Of a stretch of DNA of 64,000 bases, positions 45,705 to 56,400 are shown piece after piece. Source of the stretch: Candidatus Moanabacter tarae (GTDB taxonomy: Bacteria; Verrucomicrobiota; Verrucomicrobiia; Opitutales; UBA2987); the NCBI GenBank assembly GCA_003226295.1, contig CP029803.1:1865001-1929000 (forward strand). Reading direction: 5' to 3'. How positions within the stretch are numbered: the first letter of the stretch is position 1; every line of letters begins with the position of its first letter. Position numbers and translations under genes: made by a program. Below the pieces are notes generated by a model. That model ran no database searches, was not told the origin of the DNA, and worked only from the letters and a program-made list of their open reading frames with translations.

Positions 45705-48257
45705 ATGAATTTCTCCGTAACTCGAGTCCTTGTATTTTCGCTCCTAACGATCCTTTTAACCTCAATTTCTATTGAGGTTGGTTCAGTGTTTATGGGCACT
45801 GTGTCGGAAGGGGGGCGCACACTTGGCTCTCATGCATTATCAATTCCGGTTTTTTGGGCTTTCCTAGTCCTGCTTTTTTTCTGCGTTGTCCTAAAGGCTC
45901 TTGCACGTATCAAACTGCTTACGCGTGCAGAACTCCTTTGTGTTCTTTTCGCCGGACTTATGGCTTCGCCAATTATCACGGTGGGGTTCTGGCGTTTTGC
46001 TATTCCCAATATGATGGCTTATCCCCGTGCCGAAAATTTTGTGGGCCTCGATGCGGTGAATCCAAATCTATGGCCACATGGTCCCAATCTTACAGAAGGG
46101 GTTCTAACTAAATCAACGGAGATGTTCATGGACACGCAGGGCAGTGTTCAATGGAACTATCTGACTCTTTCCGATGGGCACATCGAACAAGCACCGCTAA
46201 TCGAACATACGAGTAAATCAGCCAAATCCCGTTTACGCGTATACCTACCAGTTGGAGATAGAAGGGAAGACACAGTTATCCCCGGCCAAAATTACCTTAT
46301 CAGTGTGCTGGCAAGAGCCGAGGGACTTACTCCCGGATCTTATTATTACTGCCGGCTATATAATGGCAAAAACGCACGATTCCTACAGGATGCATTCTCT
46401 TCCTCGGAAGAAGCGGAAGTGACTTTTCAACAAAAGGAGGGCTACCGACGCCTCGGAACCTACGGTGTAGTCTTTCCTGTACAAGTTCAGGATTCCGTGA
46501 TCCTGGAATTAGGCCTGAACGGTACCGGCCGAGTTGTTTTTCGTGATCTTCAGGTAATGAACGTCGAGGCGATCGAAAGTGCGTACAGGAGTCGAACGGT
46601 ATTACTAGAGAAGGACCTGGAGGGAATGACGGACACCGAACAAGCGAACCGTCTGATCGAGCCTGACAATCTCTTCAGCTTTGCTGGAATACATTATTTA
46701 CTCACAGCTTACATCCCGTGGAGAGATTGGATCCGACCTTTGGCATCATGGGGCTCTTTCCTCATTCTTACTCTCGCTGCAACTTTTGCAATTGCCGCCA
46801 TTATGCGCCGGGAGTGGATCGACCACCAGCGCCTTCCTCTTCCATTTGCTCAAATTCCTGCCTTTTTTCTGGGGAGCAAAAAACAAGAAACCGATAGGGA
46901 GCCTTTGTTACCTGACGGATGGCATAATCGTTTTATGTGGGCAGGATTTGCGGTGACCTTTATCTGGTGCTTACTCCGTGGCCTTCACGAAATTAATTCC
47001 AATATACCCAATCTGGATATCAACTTGCGGCTCAACGCTTATATCGAAAATCCCTACTTCCAGCGGATGCTAGCCGGGCTCAACCTAGAGGTGATAGCAC
47101 TGTACTTGGGAATGGCCATGTTCCTTGAGCTTAACATACTTATGAGCCTTCTCGTTGGCTTTTTCCTGTATCGAGCCCAATTCCTCGTCGGAGAGTTCTA
47201 CGGGCTAACCTACCAGGCCGGCTTCCCCTACCAACTAGATCAAAGATTGTCAGGATATATCGTCTATTCGATCCTCATCGTATTCTTCTCTAGAAAATAT
47301 ATCTATCGTTTTCTTAAAACCGCTGTCAAAGGTGTGGGCCAAGGGGAAGAGGTCCTTTCTAACCGACAAGCAATTCTTCTTCTGATCGCTTCCACTGGCG
47401 GAATAGCACTTTGGGCCAAGATAATTGGAATGCCAGTAGGCGGCACACTCATAAATTTCCTAGTATTACTAAGTATCGGTCTTGTGGCTATGAGGCTGCG
47501 TGCTGATTGTGCAGTGCCGGGAAGCGTAATGTTTCCGCATATGTATTTTTTTGTCGCATTCGCAGGTGGAGTAGCAGTAATCGGAGATCAGGGGGTCATG
47601 TTTGCTGCAATAATTTCTGTGGTCCTTGTCTATTTTGGATTCTTGGTGATTCCCGGTATGCAACTAGAATTCTTGGAGCTCGGACGGCGTTATGGGATTA
47701 AGCGTGGCACTATATTCCTCGTAAATATCGTGGCGGTAGGCGGTGGCTTTCTTATCGGTGGATGGATTGTTCTTTCTGGGATCTACTCGAATGGCATGGA
47801 TAGCTTCCCAGATGCACATTACTATGCGAAAGGTCCTTGGGATTCTCATTATTATCTCCTTAATGCCGAAGCAGTTACGGATGCTCCAGAAATCTCAGAA
47901 ACATCAGAAAATCCCAAGATTCGACCCGCTACATGGGCTGTCATCTATACAGGAGGACTAGTTTCTTTGGTGACTTTTCTCCGACACTCCATCACTGGGT
48001 TTTGGCTTCATCCAGGCGGTATTGTTCTTGGCTCAACGTGGGTCATGTACCACGTCTGGGCCAGCTTATTTGTCGCCTGCTTAGCACGCTTTTCGGTACT
48101 TAGGTTTGGTGGTGCGGCCACTGTACGGGAAAAGCTGCTACCCTTTGCGGCTGGAATTTTCCTTGCCGCAGTAACTGCCCAAGGATTCTTTTTTATTATT
48201 AATCTATTTCTCTTCTACGTTGCTGACAGCACGCAACTGCAATTCGGATTGCTATAA
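45705..48257 (+). CDS. DUF6785/DUF6784-type polytopic membrane protein
   Basis: A protein of about 850 residues with an N-terminal hairpin of membrane helices, a soluble beta-rich region (about 120-300, with YYYCRLYNGK and LELGLNGTGRVVFRDLQV) and about twelve further helices to the C-terminus. It matches the domain layout of the DUF6785/DUF6784 proteins common in Verrucomicrobiota and Planctomycetota, which resemble transporters but are uncharacterised. I chose ATG 45705 (MNFSVTRV) because the paralogue at 62.2 kb starts at the matching MNVSIIRV; a TTG at 45660 would add fifteen residues. The neighbour genes suggest a link to amide or sugar-acid uptake, as inference. Confidence 0.85.
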   Translation: MNFSVTRVLVFSLLTILLTSISIEVGSVFMGTVSEGGRTLGSHALSIPVFWAFLVLLFFCVVLKALARIKLLTRAELLCVLFAGLMASPIITVGFWRFAIPNMMAYPRAENFVGLDAVNPNLWPHGPNLTEGVLTKSTEMFMDTQGSVQWNYLTLSDGHIEQAPLIEHTSKSAKSRLRVYLPVGDRREDTVIPGQNYLISVLARAEGLTPGSYYYCRLYNGKNARFLQDAFSSSEEAEVTFQQKEGYRRLGTYGVVFPVQVQDSVILELGLNGTGRVVFRDLQVMNVEAIESAYRSRTVLLEKDLEGMTDTEQANRLIEPDNLFSFAGIHYLLTAYIPWRDWIRPLASWGSFLILTLAATFAIAAIMRREWIDHQRLPLPFAQIPAFFLGSKKQETDREPLLPDGWHNRFMWAGFAVTFIWCLLRGLHEINSNIPNLDINLRLNAYIENPYFQRMLAGLNLEVIALYLGMAMFLELNILMSLLVGFFLYRAQFLVGEFYGLTYQAGFPYQLDQRLSGYIVYSILIVFFSRKYIYRFLKTAVKGVGQGEEVLSNRQAILLLIASTGGIALWAKIIGMPVGGTLINFLVLLSIGLVAMRLRADCAVPGSVMFPHMYFFVAFAGGVAVIGDQGVMFAAIISVVLVYFGFLVIPGMQLEFLELGRRYGIKRGTIFLVNIVAVGGGFLIGGWIVLSGIYSNGMDSFPDAHYYAKGPWDSHYYLLNAEAVTDAPEISETSENPKIRPATWAVIYTGGLVSLVTFLRHSITGFWLHPGGIVLGSTWVMYHVWASLFVACLARFSVLRFGGAATVREKLLPFAAGIFLAAVTAQGFFFIINLFLFYVADSTQLQFGLL

Positions 48258-48414
48258 GGTTTTAAGTTCCCAGAAACAGTCAAGGCTTCCGAATCAAACC
48301 AGCCGACTAACAGGAACATTACGACCTGGCCAAAAAGTTATGAAGTCGCAATTAAGCTATGTACATTGGAATTTTATATCATTTGAGGTTTACTCTGCTT
48401 TGAAAAAAGATTTC

Positions 48415-50049
48415 TCACCATCCCAGCGCAACACCTCCTGATCGTGGATCACAACCTCCGTGAAGCACACCAGTGTCATCTCTGGCAATAACCTGAAGAG
48501 CTCCGCCACCACCCCATTCCGTCATCGCATCTACTAGATGACCTCGGCGTTTCATTTCTACGATCACGCCGGGATCAAATCGGTTTTCGTAACGGAACTG
48601 TAGAGGAATATCAATAAAAGCCGGGTCTGTCCCAGGCCAACTCACCCATCTTGGGGATTCCACTGCCTGCTGCACATCCATACCGTGATCGATCATATTC
48701 GAAATCACCTGCACGTCCCACTGAACCTGTCTATCTCCACCAGGCGTCCCAATCGCTGTCCAATGTTGCCCTTCACGACAAAGGAGGTAGCAGTTCAAGG
48801 TGTGCATCGTCTTCTTCCCTCCTTCAATTACGTTAGGATGCCCCTCCTCCAAGGTAAATCCCCTTCCTGCTCGATTGTTTAACATAACACCTGTCCTACC
48901 TGCAACAACACCACAACCGAAGGCATTTGAAAGGCTATGAATAAGCGATACAACGTTGCCTTGACTATCAGCTACTGCAAAATAGCTCGTATTACCACCT
49001 GTCTCCGGTAGCGCACCAGGCGAAGGTTTGTTGTTAGCGTTCTCTCGACAAATCGCTTCAAGTCGCTTTTCCGCAAAACCCTTGGAAAGAAGTATATCCA
49101 ACGGAACATCGATGAATCGAGGATCGCCGCAGTAGGCCAACCGATCTGAAAAGGCTAATTTCTTCGTCTCAACCATTAGATGTAGAGAATCGGCCGAGCC
49201 AAATCCCTTTGCATTAAAATCAAATTTTTCCATTAGGTTGAGCCATTCCAAACCGATTATTCCCTGCGACGGCGGAGCCGTTGTGTAAACATCAACACCA
49301 CGATAATTGATGCTTATGGGGTCATAAACATCGGTCTCCTGTTCGCAGAATTCCTCTGCACCGAATAATCCCGCTTCCGCATTGGAGGCACGTACAATCT
49401 CTTCCGCAATCTCTCCTCGATAGAAGGATTCTGGCCCCATTTCTGCATAAATTCGGATTGTCTGTGCCAAATCGGAAAGTACCAACCGTTCCCCCGGTTT
49501 AGGAACTTTTCCGCCAGGCATATAAGTCCTTGCTGATTCAGGGTATTTGCCAAGCGTTACAGACGATCCCGCGATAAATCGGTTCGTTTCAGGAGAGACA
49601 ACGATACCCTCATCGGCGTACGCAATTGCCGGTGCAAGCAGTTCTCCAAGGGACATTGTGCCAAAAGTCTCATTGAGAACAGCATACGCACCCGGAGCAC
49701 CAGGAACGGCAGCAGCATGCCACCCATCAAGCGGCATCGTTTTTAAACCTTGGTCCGTATAGTACTCCCGATGAGCTGCTCGAGCTGACTCACCGCTACC
49801 GTTAATCGCAACCACTCGGTTCTTTTTGGCGTCATAGAAGACGATAAAAGCATCGCCACCCAATCCGCACTGCGCTGGCAAGTCTAGCCATTCTACTCCC
49901 GCTACCGCAATCGCTGCATCGAAAGCATTGCCACCTCGCTGCAGAATATTGATCCCTGCCGAAGCTGCCAGAAGCGAAGACGATGCGACCATTCCCTTAT
50001 TAGCATATCTTACTCCACAACTTGGAATATCTTTGGTTTTCTTAATCAC
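48415..50049 (-). CDS. Gamma-glutamyltransferase-like Ntn hydrolase
   Basis: A 544-residue gamma-glutamyltransferase-family protein, made as one chain and self-cleaved. The nucleophile T354 lies in GGNTSYFAVAD, marking the start of the small subunit, and the substrate-binding NNRAGRGF segment follows. RGGNAFDAAIA and APPSQGIIGLEWLN are typical of the large subunit. Known GGTs are periplasmic, but no signal peptide is visible here; it could be cytosolic, as for some GGT-like hydrolases of amides and gamma-glutamyl compounds. It converges with the DUF6785 gene, 157 bases away. Confidence 0.87.
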   Translation of the reverse strand: MIKKTKDIPSCGVRYANKGMVASSSLLAASAGINILQRGGNAFDAAIAVAGVEWLDLPAQCGLGGDAFIVFYDAKKNRVVAINGSGESARAAHREYYTDQGLKTMPLDGWHAAAVPGAPGAYAVLNETFGTMSLGELLAPAIAYADEGIVVSPETNRFIAGSSVTLGKYPESARTYMPGGKVPKPGERLVLSDLAQTIRIYAEMGPESFYRGEIAEEIVRASNAEAGLFGAEEFCEQETDVYDPISINYRGVDVYTTAPPSQGIIGLEWLNLMEKFDFNAKGFGSADSLHLMVETKKLAFSDRLAYCGDPRFIDVPLDILLSKGFAEKRLEAICRENANNKPSPGALPETGGNTSYFAVADSQGNVVSLIHSLSNAFGCGVVAGRTGVMLNNRAGRGFTLEEGHPNVIEGGKKTMHTLNCYLLCREGQHWTAIGTPGGDRQVQWDVQVISNMIDHGMDVQQAVESPRWVSWPGTDPAFIDIPLQFRYENRFDPGVIVEMKRRGHLVDAMTEWGGGGALQVIARDDTGVLHGGCDPRSGGVALGW

Positions 50050-50200
50050 TTTTCTTCGTAATGCACGTATCCTTGAGAAGGTTTAATGTTTTCTTTTTCA
50101 AGACGCTTCTTCAAGCCGATCCTTCTCTGTCCCAGGGAGCACCTTGAACTAAACATTGACCTCCCTTTAGAATCAGAAGGAAGATTCGCCTTCAATAGTT

Positions 50201-51583
50201 CTAGAAAGGGCTCTTCTCAGTAGTTAGTGGACACCAACGGAAAATGTGCAGCCACTCGAGTACTATTTTAATGGCCTCAGGTGTTCCAATTCTTTCGAGC
50301 GCACGTGCCGCAAGTCCTCGAACATATCGATCTTCATTGAAGAGAGCTGCCTTCAGTGTCTGAATCAAGTCACCTGACACCTCCGGCCCTAAACTATCTG
50401 CAAGCCGTGCGACGGAAGATGCAGCCGCCCCCCGTACCCTTCTTTCGGGGTCATTAAAAAGCTTCGTTAGGGCTCGAACTGTCAAATCGCTCTCAGCTCC
50501 TTGGTAATTTCCTAATGCTTCCGCCACCCTCCGACGAATGACAGGATCATCATTTCCAAGCATATTTCGTAAAGTGGATTCTGCTCCCGCGGATGCCGAA
50601 CCCATTTCACTCAGTGCGTGAGCAACCAACGCGGCAATTTTGTTTCTACAGCTTAAAAGTGGGACCAACCGATCTACGGCCGGGACTCCTATCGCGGCCA
50701 AACCATAAACCGCACTCTGTGCAACATTAGCATCATCTCCGGTTAATTCATCTAATAAAATTTTGATAATCAGGTCTTTATCATTTCCATTAGACAAATC
50801 TGCTAACCGGTAGGCCGCTTCGTTTCTTGTTGCTTCGGACGGATCTCTCAATTTTGACAGTAAACCATCTCGATCCAATCTCATACCGGTAGATGAAGTA
50901 GCCTCCGGTGCTTCTCCACCCAAATGCCAACGCCACATTGATGTAAGCAATCGTCGATCCGTCACCCATTCCCGATTCGCCAGATCCCATGTCGGCTCAT
51001 CGGGATCAGCCATTCGGGTAAATTGAAATTTCATCATGTAGCGGGAACGGTTTTCGCAGTTGGCCGTTGCTAGATGCCAAATTTCGTAGTGCGCTATAAT
51101 AACAACACTCGCATCTGCTGTGAGTGGAAGAATTGGTATCTTTTCAGGAAATTGGTTGAGATACTGACTTCCAGGTAATACACCAGTCGGGCCATGCGAC
51201 TCCGGTGTGTCTTGAGGATAGTAAAACCCGAATACTTTTCGCGTCCGGTGGTCACCTCTCCAAGCTCCATCCTTGTGGACGTTCTGCGGTTGACTACGGG
51301 GTTTATTCACATGGGGAAAGCGATGATCCTCCATCTGGTAATCCGGGCCCAGAATACTTTCGAGGGCACCGGAGACTGCCTTATTTTCGAAAACCCGCGC
51401 CAGTTCAGGTATACGTGGTAATAGATTATTGCCTGGATTCGGCTCCTCAGCCAACAAGTCATCCATCTGACCACGAATATTCTTAGGAAACCAATCAGAT
51501 TCATCTAATCGGATTATTATATACCCATCCTCAAGAAATTGCTGCATCTGGATATCAGACAGCAATCTACCGTCAGTATTCAT
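50201..51583 (-). CDS. PhyH oxygenase fused to HEAT repeats
   Basis: Residues 1-200 (long numbering from a TTG at 51601) are PhyH-like: H109-K-D111 in NVHKDGAW, LPGSQYL as the GSH-like turn, distal H176 in YEIWHLAT and R185/R187 nearby. Residues about 250-455 are five or six HEAT-type helical repeats, with units such as ARNEAAYRLADL, AQSAVYGLAAIG, VRRVAEALGNY-like, VRGAAASSVARL and VRGLAARALERIG. HEAT arrays bind partners, so it may be a scaffolded oxygenase. An AGGGA lies five bases before ATG 51583, making that the better start. Substrate unknown. Confidence 0.85.
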   Translation of the reverse strand: MNTDGRLLSDIQMQQFLEDGYIIIRLDESDWFPKNIRGQMDDLLAEEPNPGNNLLPRIPELARVFENKAVSGALESILGPDYQMEDHRFPHVNKPRSQPQNVHKDGAWRGDHRTRKVFGFYYPQDTPESHGPTGVLPGSQYLNQFPEKIPILPLTADASVVIIAHYEIWHLATANCENRSRYMMKFQFTRMADPDEPTWDLANREWVTDRRLLTSMWRWHLGGEAPEATSSTGMRLDRDGLLSKLRDPSEATRNEAAYRLADLSNGNDKDLIIKILLDELTGDDANVAQSAVYGLAAIGVPAVDRLVPLLSCRNKIAALVAHALSEMGSASAGAESTLRNMLGNDDPVIRRRVAEALGNYQGAESDLTVRALTKLFNDPERRVRGAAASSVARLADSLGPEVSGDLIQTLKAALFNEDRYVRGLAARALERIGTPEAIKIVLEWLHIFRWCPLTTEKSPF

Positions 51584-51961
51584 CGTTTCCCTTGTTTGCA
51601 AACTTTTCGATAAGTATATGTAAGCCTGGACCTAATAGTGATTTCGTTTTGTAGAATATACACCTTCTTTGTTTCTTTGCCCTTATATAATTTGCCAATC
51701 CTGAAATCACTCTATTCCTAACGTACCTACGATAAGCATTAGCCACAATCTAAAAATCAAGATCGAATTGCTAAGATTAAATACGTCAGTAATCTAAATT
51801 TTCCAGTGAAAGGTGTATTTAAAGATTATTACAAGATTTACGCCAAGTGATATTAAGCTTTGTCCCATTTAAACTCTTAATTCTACTAAACACTGAATAA
51901 TATAATAGGGGAAACCCAATCTATGACCAATTATAACATCATTTGAACTAGAAAAAGATTT
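51584..51961. other. AT-rich divergent intergenic region
   Basis: About 380 bases between the divergent PhyH-HEAT and M81 genes. It is very AT-rich and should hold both promoters. No hairpin terminator, RNA gene or supported ORF. Confidence 0.45.
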
Positions 51962-53425
51962 ATGAAACGAGTTTTGATCGCAACGTTTACGCATGAGGTA
52001 GGAAGCTTCCATCCTATGCTTTCCAAATACGAGGATTTTAACCATTTGTGGGGCAAGGATATTATTAAAGCATTCGGCGAAGGAACCTCGACAACTACGG
52101 GAGTCATTGAAGTCCTAAAGACCCGAAAGGACATCGAGATTGTTCCAAGTTATGCTGCCTGGATGGACACAACAGGTGGGTTAGTACAGACGGCTGCTCT
52201 AGAAAGAATGATTTCCGAACTTCTGGAAGCAGTCGAAGGTGAGTCGAATATTGATGGTGTATGCCTATGTCTTCATGGAGCGATGGCTGGGGAGGCTGAG
52301 GATGATCCGGAGGGACGTGTGGTTCAGGGAGTTCGAAAACATGTGGGAAATGTGCCCTTAACAGCTCCGATGGATCTACATGGCATCATTACCGAAAGAA
52401 TGCTCGAAGGCATTAATGCCATCTCGTTCCTCCACACATACCCTCATGTCGATGGGCGAGAGACCGGGCAAAGAGCGGCTAAAAACCTGTTAGGGATAAT
52501 GGACGGAAAAATCAAAAATCCGGTAACTGCCCGAGTAAAAATTCCGCTACTAGCAAGAGGAAACGAATTGATAACGTCAACGGGAAGGTTTGGAGAGGCA
52601 ATGCGCATTTGCCAAGAAATTGAAGCATCACCAGGGGGGATCGCAGCAGGGGTTAACATTGGCAACCCATTTACTGACGTCCCTGATCTTAGATCGAATG
52701 CTATCGTGACGGTCGATGGAGATCAAGCTTGGGCAAATGAAGAAGCTCTCAAGTTGGCCCGATTCATGTGGGATAATCGCAATCTATGGTTCGCAGATCT
52801 AACCTCGATGAAACGTATTGTATTGAAGGCAGAGGAGCAAGAGGGCTTAACGGTTTGCGGAGATCCGGCGGACTCAACGGCATCTGGATCATCCGGAGAT
52901 AGTAATGAGATCCTAAAAGGGCTGCTTAAATACGGTTATAAAAAACGTGCGCTAATTCCAATCGTAGACGCTCCAGCAGTTTTTGAAGCCTTTAAACAGG
53001 GCGTGGGTAGTAGAATCAAGGTCAGTCTCGGGGGAACCATCGATAAGGAACGTTTCATACCTCTTGAAGTAGAGGTCTATGTGCGAGCCCTGACAGATGG
53101 TGTCTATTCTAATAGCGGCCTGTCAGCATGTGCAGGGCGTACTGCCACATTTCATTTAAACCAACATACCGTCGTCGTTTCGGAAAAACCTGCTTCCACG
53201 ACCTGCTCGGCTTTCTTCCTCGCAATGGGAGAAGATCCCCTTGATTACGATTTTGTAATAGCTAAATCTCCAAATGGCTTTCGCATATTCTACGAGCAGT
53301 TCGCCTCCGAGATCGTTTACGCTGATGTACCGGGATCGACAAGCGCTGATGTCACAACCTTACCTTACAAAAATGCCCCTCGCCCAATGTACCCACTGGA
53401 TAAGGAGACCGAGCCGGGGTTCTGA
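51962..53425 (+). CDS. M81-family metallohydrolase (MlrC-like)
   Basis: A 487-residue protein of the MlrC (microcystinase C, peptidase M81) family. Conserved metal-site segments are LHGAMAGEAEDDPEG (H105), APMDLHG (D138, H140) and the HTYPHVDGRETGQRA stretch (158 onwards). MlrC cleaves linear microcystin products; most relatives act on unknown amide or peptide substrates. No signal peptide is visible, so substrate must be imported first, which fits the SBP-permease fusion encoded convergently 4 bases away. Confidence 0.87.
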   Translation: MKRVLIATFTHEVGSFHPMLSKYEDFNHLWGKDIIKAFGEGTSTTTGVIEVLKTRKDIEIVPSYAAWMDTTGGLVQTAALERMISELLEAVEGESNIDGVCLCLHGAMAGEAEDDPEGRVVQGVRKHVGNVPLTAPMDLHGIITERMLEGINAISFLHTYPHVDGRETGQRAAKNLLGIMDGKIKNPVTARVKIPLLARGNELITSTGRFGEAMRICQEIEASPGGIAAGVNIGNPFTDVPDLRSNAIVTVDGDQAWANEEALKLARFMWDNRNLWFADLTSMKRIVLKAEEQEGLTVCGDPADSTASGSSGDSNEILKGLLKYGYKKRALIPIVDAPAVFEAFKQGVGSRIKVSLGGTIDKERFIPLEVEVYVRALTDGVYSNSGLSACAGRTATFHLNQHTVVVSEKPASTTCSAFFLAMGEDPLDYDFVIAKSPNGFRIFYEQFASEIVYADVPGSTSADVTTLPYKNAPRPMYPLDKETEPGF

Positions 53426-53429
53426 AATT

Positions 53430-56400
53430 TTAATTGGCGGCGGCTCCCTCCATCCGGATCCGAGGATCGAGGGCAAGGAGGAGCAGGTCACTAATCAAGG
53501 TGCCTATTATACCAAGCAAGCTTAAGATCATTAGCATAGAACCAGCTAAATACATGTCCTCCATTTGAAGAGCTTTTAGCAGCAGTGGACCAATCGTAGG
53601 AAGACTAAGAATTAAGGCCACAATTGCACCTCCGGAAATAAGTTGTGGGAAGAGGGTTCCAATACCTGAAACAAATGGATTTAGAGCAAGACGGACAGGA
53701 TATTTTATTAGGAGTTTTAAAGGCCGTACACCTTTTGCTCGAGCAGTGCTAACATAGGGTTTGTTTAATTCATCGAGTAGGTTACCTCGCATAATGCGAA
53801 TCATGCCTGCAGTTCCCTGGAAACCTACCACAACCACAGGAACCCAAACATGTTTGAGTAGGTCCCAAAATTTAGCCCCATTCCAATAGGGCTGCGCTAC
53901 AAACTCGGCTGAGAATAGCCCAGTGATTGAAATACCAAAAAAACGGTTGCCAAGGTACATGAGAATAAGAGCAAGCAGAAAACTAGGGACCGACATGCCA
54001 ATAAACCCAATGAATGTGGCTAGGTAGTCACCGGCTGAGTACTGCCGAACGGCGGAATAAACACCGATAGGGAGTGCTATCGACCAAGTGAATAGTATTG
54101 CAAAAAGACTGATGCAGAGGGTTAGGATCAAACGATCACCAACCATGTCATTAACAGGATTCTGCGATTCCATTGCTAACCCCATATCACCTTGTAACAA
54201 ACCCCTATCTCCTTCTTTGAAGGTCGTAAACCACACAAGGCCAACCCACTTGAAATATCGATAGTAAACTGGCTTATCTAGTTCGAACATGGCCCGCAGA
54301 TCTTCAATGGCCTCCTGATCTACCTCGTCCCCACCAACCTCCAAAAGTGCCATATAGGAAGTAAGGTAATCTCCGGGTGGTAATTCGATAATGACAAATG
54401 CACAGAGTGAAACCACAACAAGAGTCGGCACCATTATGATTAACCGACGTCCGATAAATGGATGTTTAAATGCTACAAGAACCAATCCTAAACCTATGGT
54501 AATCCATACGGAAAAGCTGATTAACTTGCCTAATCCTTTGTCGTCTATTTCCTGATCATTTTCGGGGCCCAGATTGGGATTGGCTTCACCCAGGGCTGCC
54601 TTAATGTTTATTGCAACTTCAGGATCTGTTTCAACATTCTCCCAATAGAAGGTTTCAACGCCACCACTAGAGGGAGCCTGAAAATCTGCATTATATACAG
54701 CGACGCGAGGAACATTCATAAGTCCGTTCTTAACAATAACAGCAAGGGGAGGAGCAAACCCCGGGCAGACCACCCAAAGATGTTCAGCTGTGATATCTAA
54801 GAACTCTTTAACTTTTATCTGTTGCTGTTTCAGCGTCGGCGCCATAGCAGCCTCGCTGTGCAATTTCATTACCTTTCGATAAATGGAACCTTCGGGTGGC
54901 TCAAACGCCCCGCGGCCAGATGCATCCGGATTTTTAAACAAAGATCCCTGGGAATACCAATTCCCGTATCCTCGTGCCCAATGAGATTGTTTCGAGGCAA
55001 CATAATTTTTAGGTTCAACAAGGAGGTTCATTTTTCCACTCATACCCCCAGCTGAAAGTTCAAGTTCAAGGGCATCAAGAGCAGTGTACCAAATTCGTGG
55101 AGCTCGATAGCGAGCGATCACCCGTAAACCTACCTCCCGCCATTGGGCAGCTATAATCTGGGCCAAATCACGTTGATTAAAACTGAGAAAATCGAAATAG
55201 AGTAACAACCTTTCCCCATCAGGAAAGGTACGAAATCCTTCTTTATCCCGACCGTAAAGCCCTATTTTATCGAGTAAATCCCCAGCCCGTAATGAATCGT
55301 ATTCAATGTAGGAATTCCTTAAGCCCTCGTGAAAAAAATTGGATTCGGGAGCAGGCGATAATTGTGCTGGCTCCAACAACCCGCTGTATTCAACCTTGCT
55401 AATAAATTCACGATCCATGGCTAGAGAAAGGGCCTGGCGAAATGATTTATTCCGAATAAGATCTCGCTTCCTTATCACTTCTGGATCGTTCGAGTAAGGT
55501 TTCAAATTATGGTTCGGGAATATAAGAAATTCCGTACCATTTAACCGAGGCCAGTGATACACCTCATAGCCTCCTATGTGACGTTGTGCCATAGCCAAAC
55601 TATATAACCGAAAAGGCATTCCCATCCGATAGCTTAATTCACCATTGATGGCAGCGACATCAGCCATATCTCCCTGCCTTTCTTGTACAATAAATCGGTC
55701 GATGTAGGGGAGTTGATTACCTTCGGGGTCTACCGCAAAATAATAGGGATTCCGTACAAAAATATAGGGAGGATTAGGCTGATAGGTACGATAAATCCAA
55801 GGCCAAAGACGAGGATGTTCGGTATTACTCCATCCCTTTACATATGAATAAAGCAAGGATGGATTTGGGATCCCCTTCCTCTCCATTTCTTTTTCAATGA
55901 ATTTTTGGTCACCAAGTGTCGGATGGTATTTACTAAGATAATGTGCAGGAGAACCTAAAATTTCTTGTCCGTGCCAAGTAGCTAAACGGTCAAGAAAATC
56001 AGGATAAGGATCTTCAAAACGAACACGAAGTGTATATTCGTCGATTGCTGTAAAAATCGGACGTTTCCCCATGTGCCACAGGATGTCAGTGGCCCGCAGA
56101 CTAACGGCAGGGTCGTTGGCTTCCCGTTCCCAATAATAAATAAGATCCTTTGTTGTGAAAGGATGCCCATCGGACCACCGAGCACCCCTCCGCAAATAAA
56201 AGATATATTCCCTATACTCGTCAAAAATTTCCCATTTTTTTGCAAAGTGTGGAACGATAGGATAACCTGTGGGCGACCACCTAACTAAGGAAGACCCACT
56301 ATAATGGGTAGCGAGTTGAATACGTGCTCCAGTTGTAACAAGTTCTGCTTTTATAAATGCACCGCCATAACTCCCTATACCGTCGTACCCTTCCAAAACT

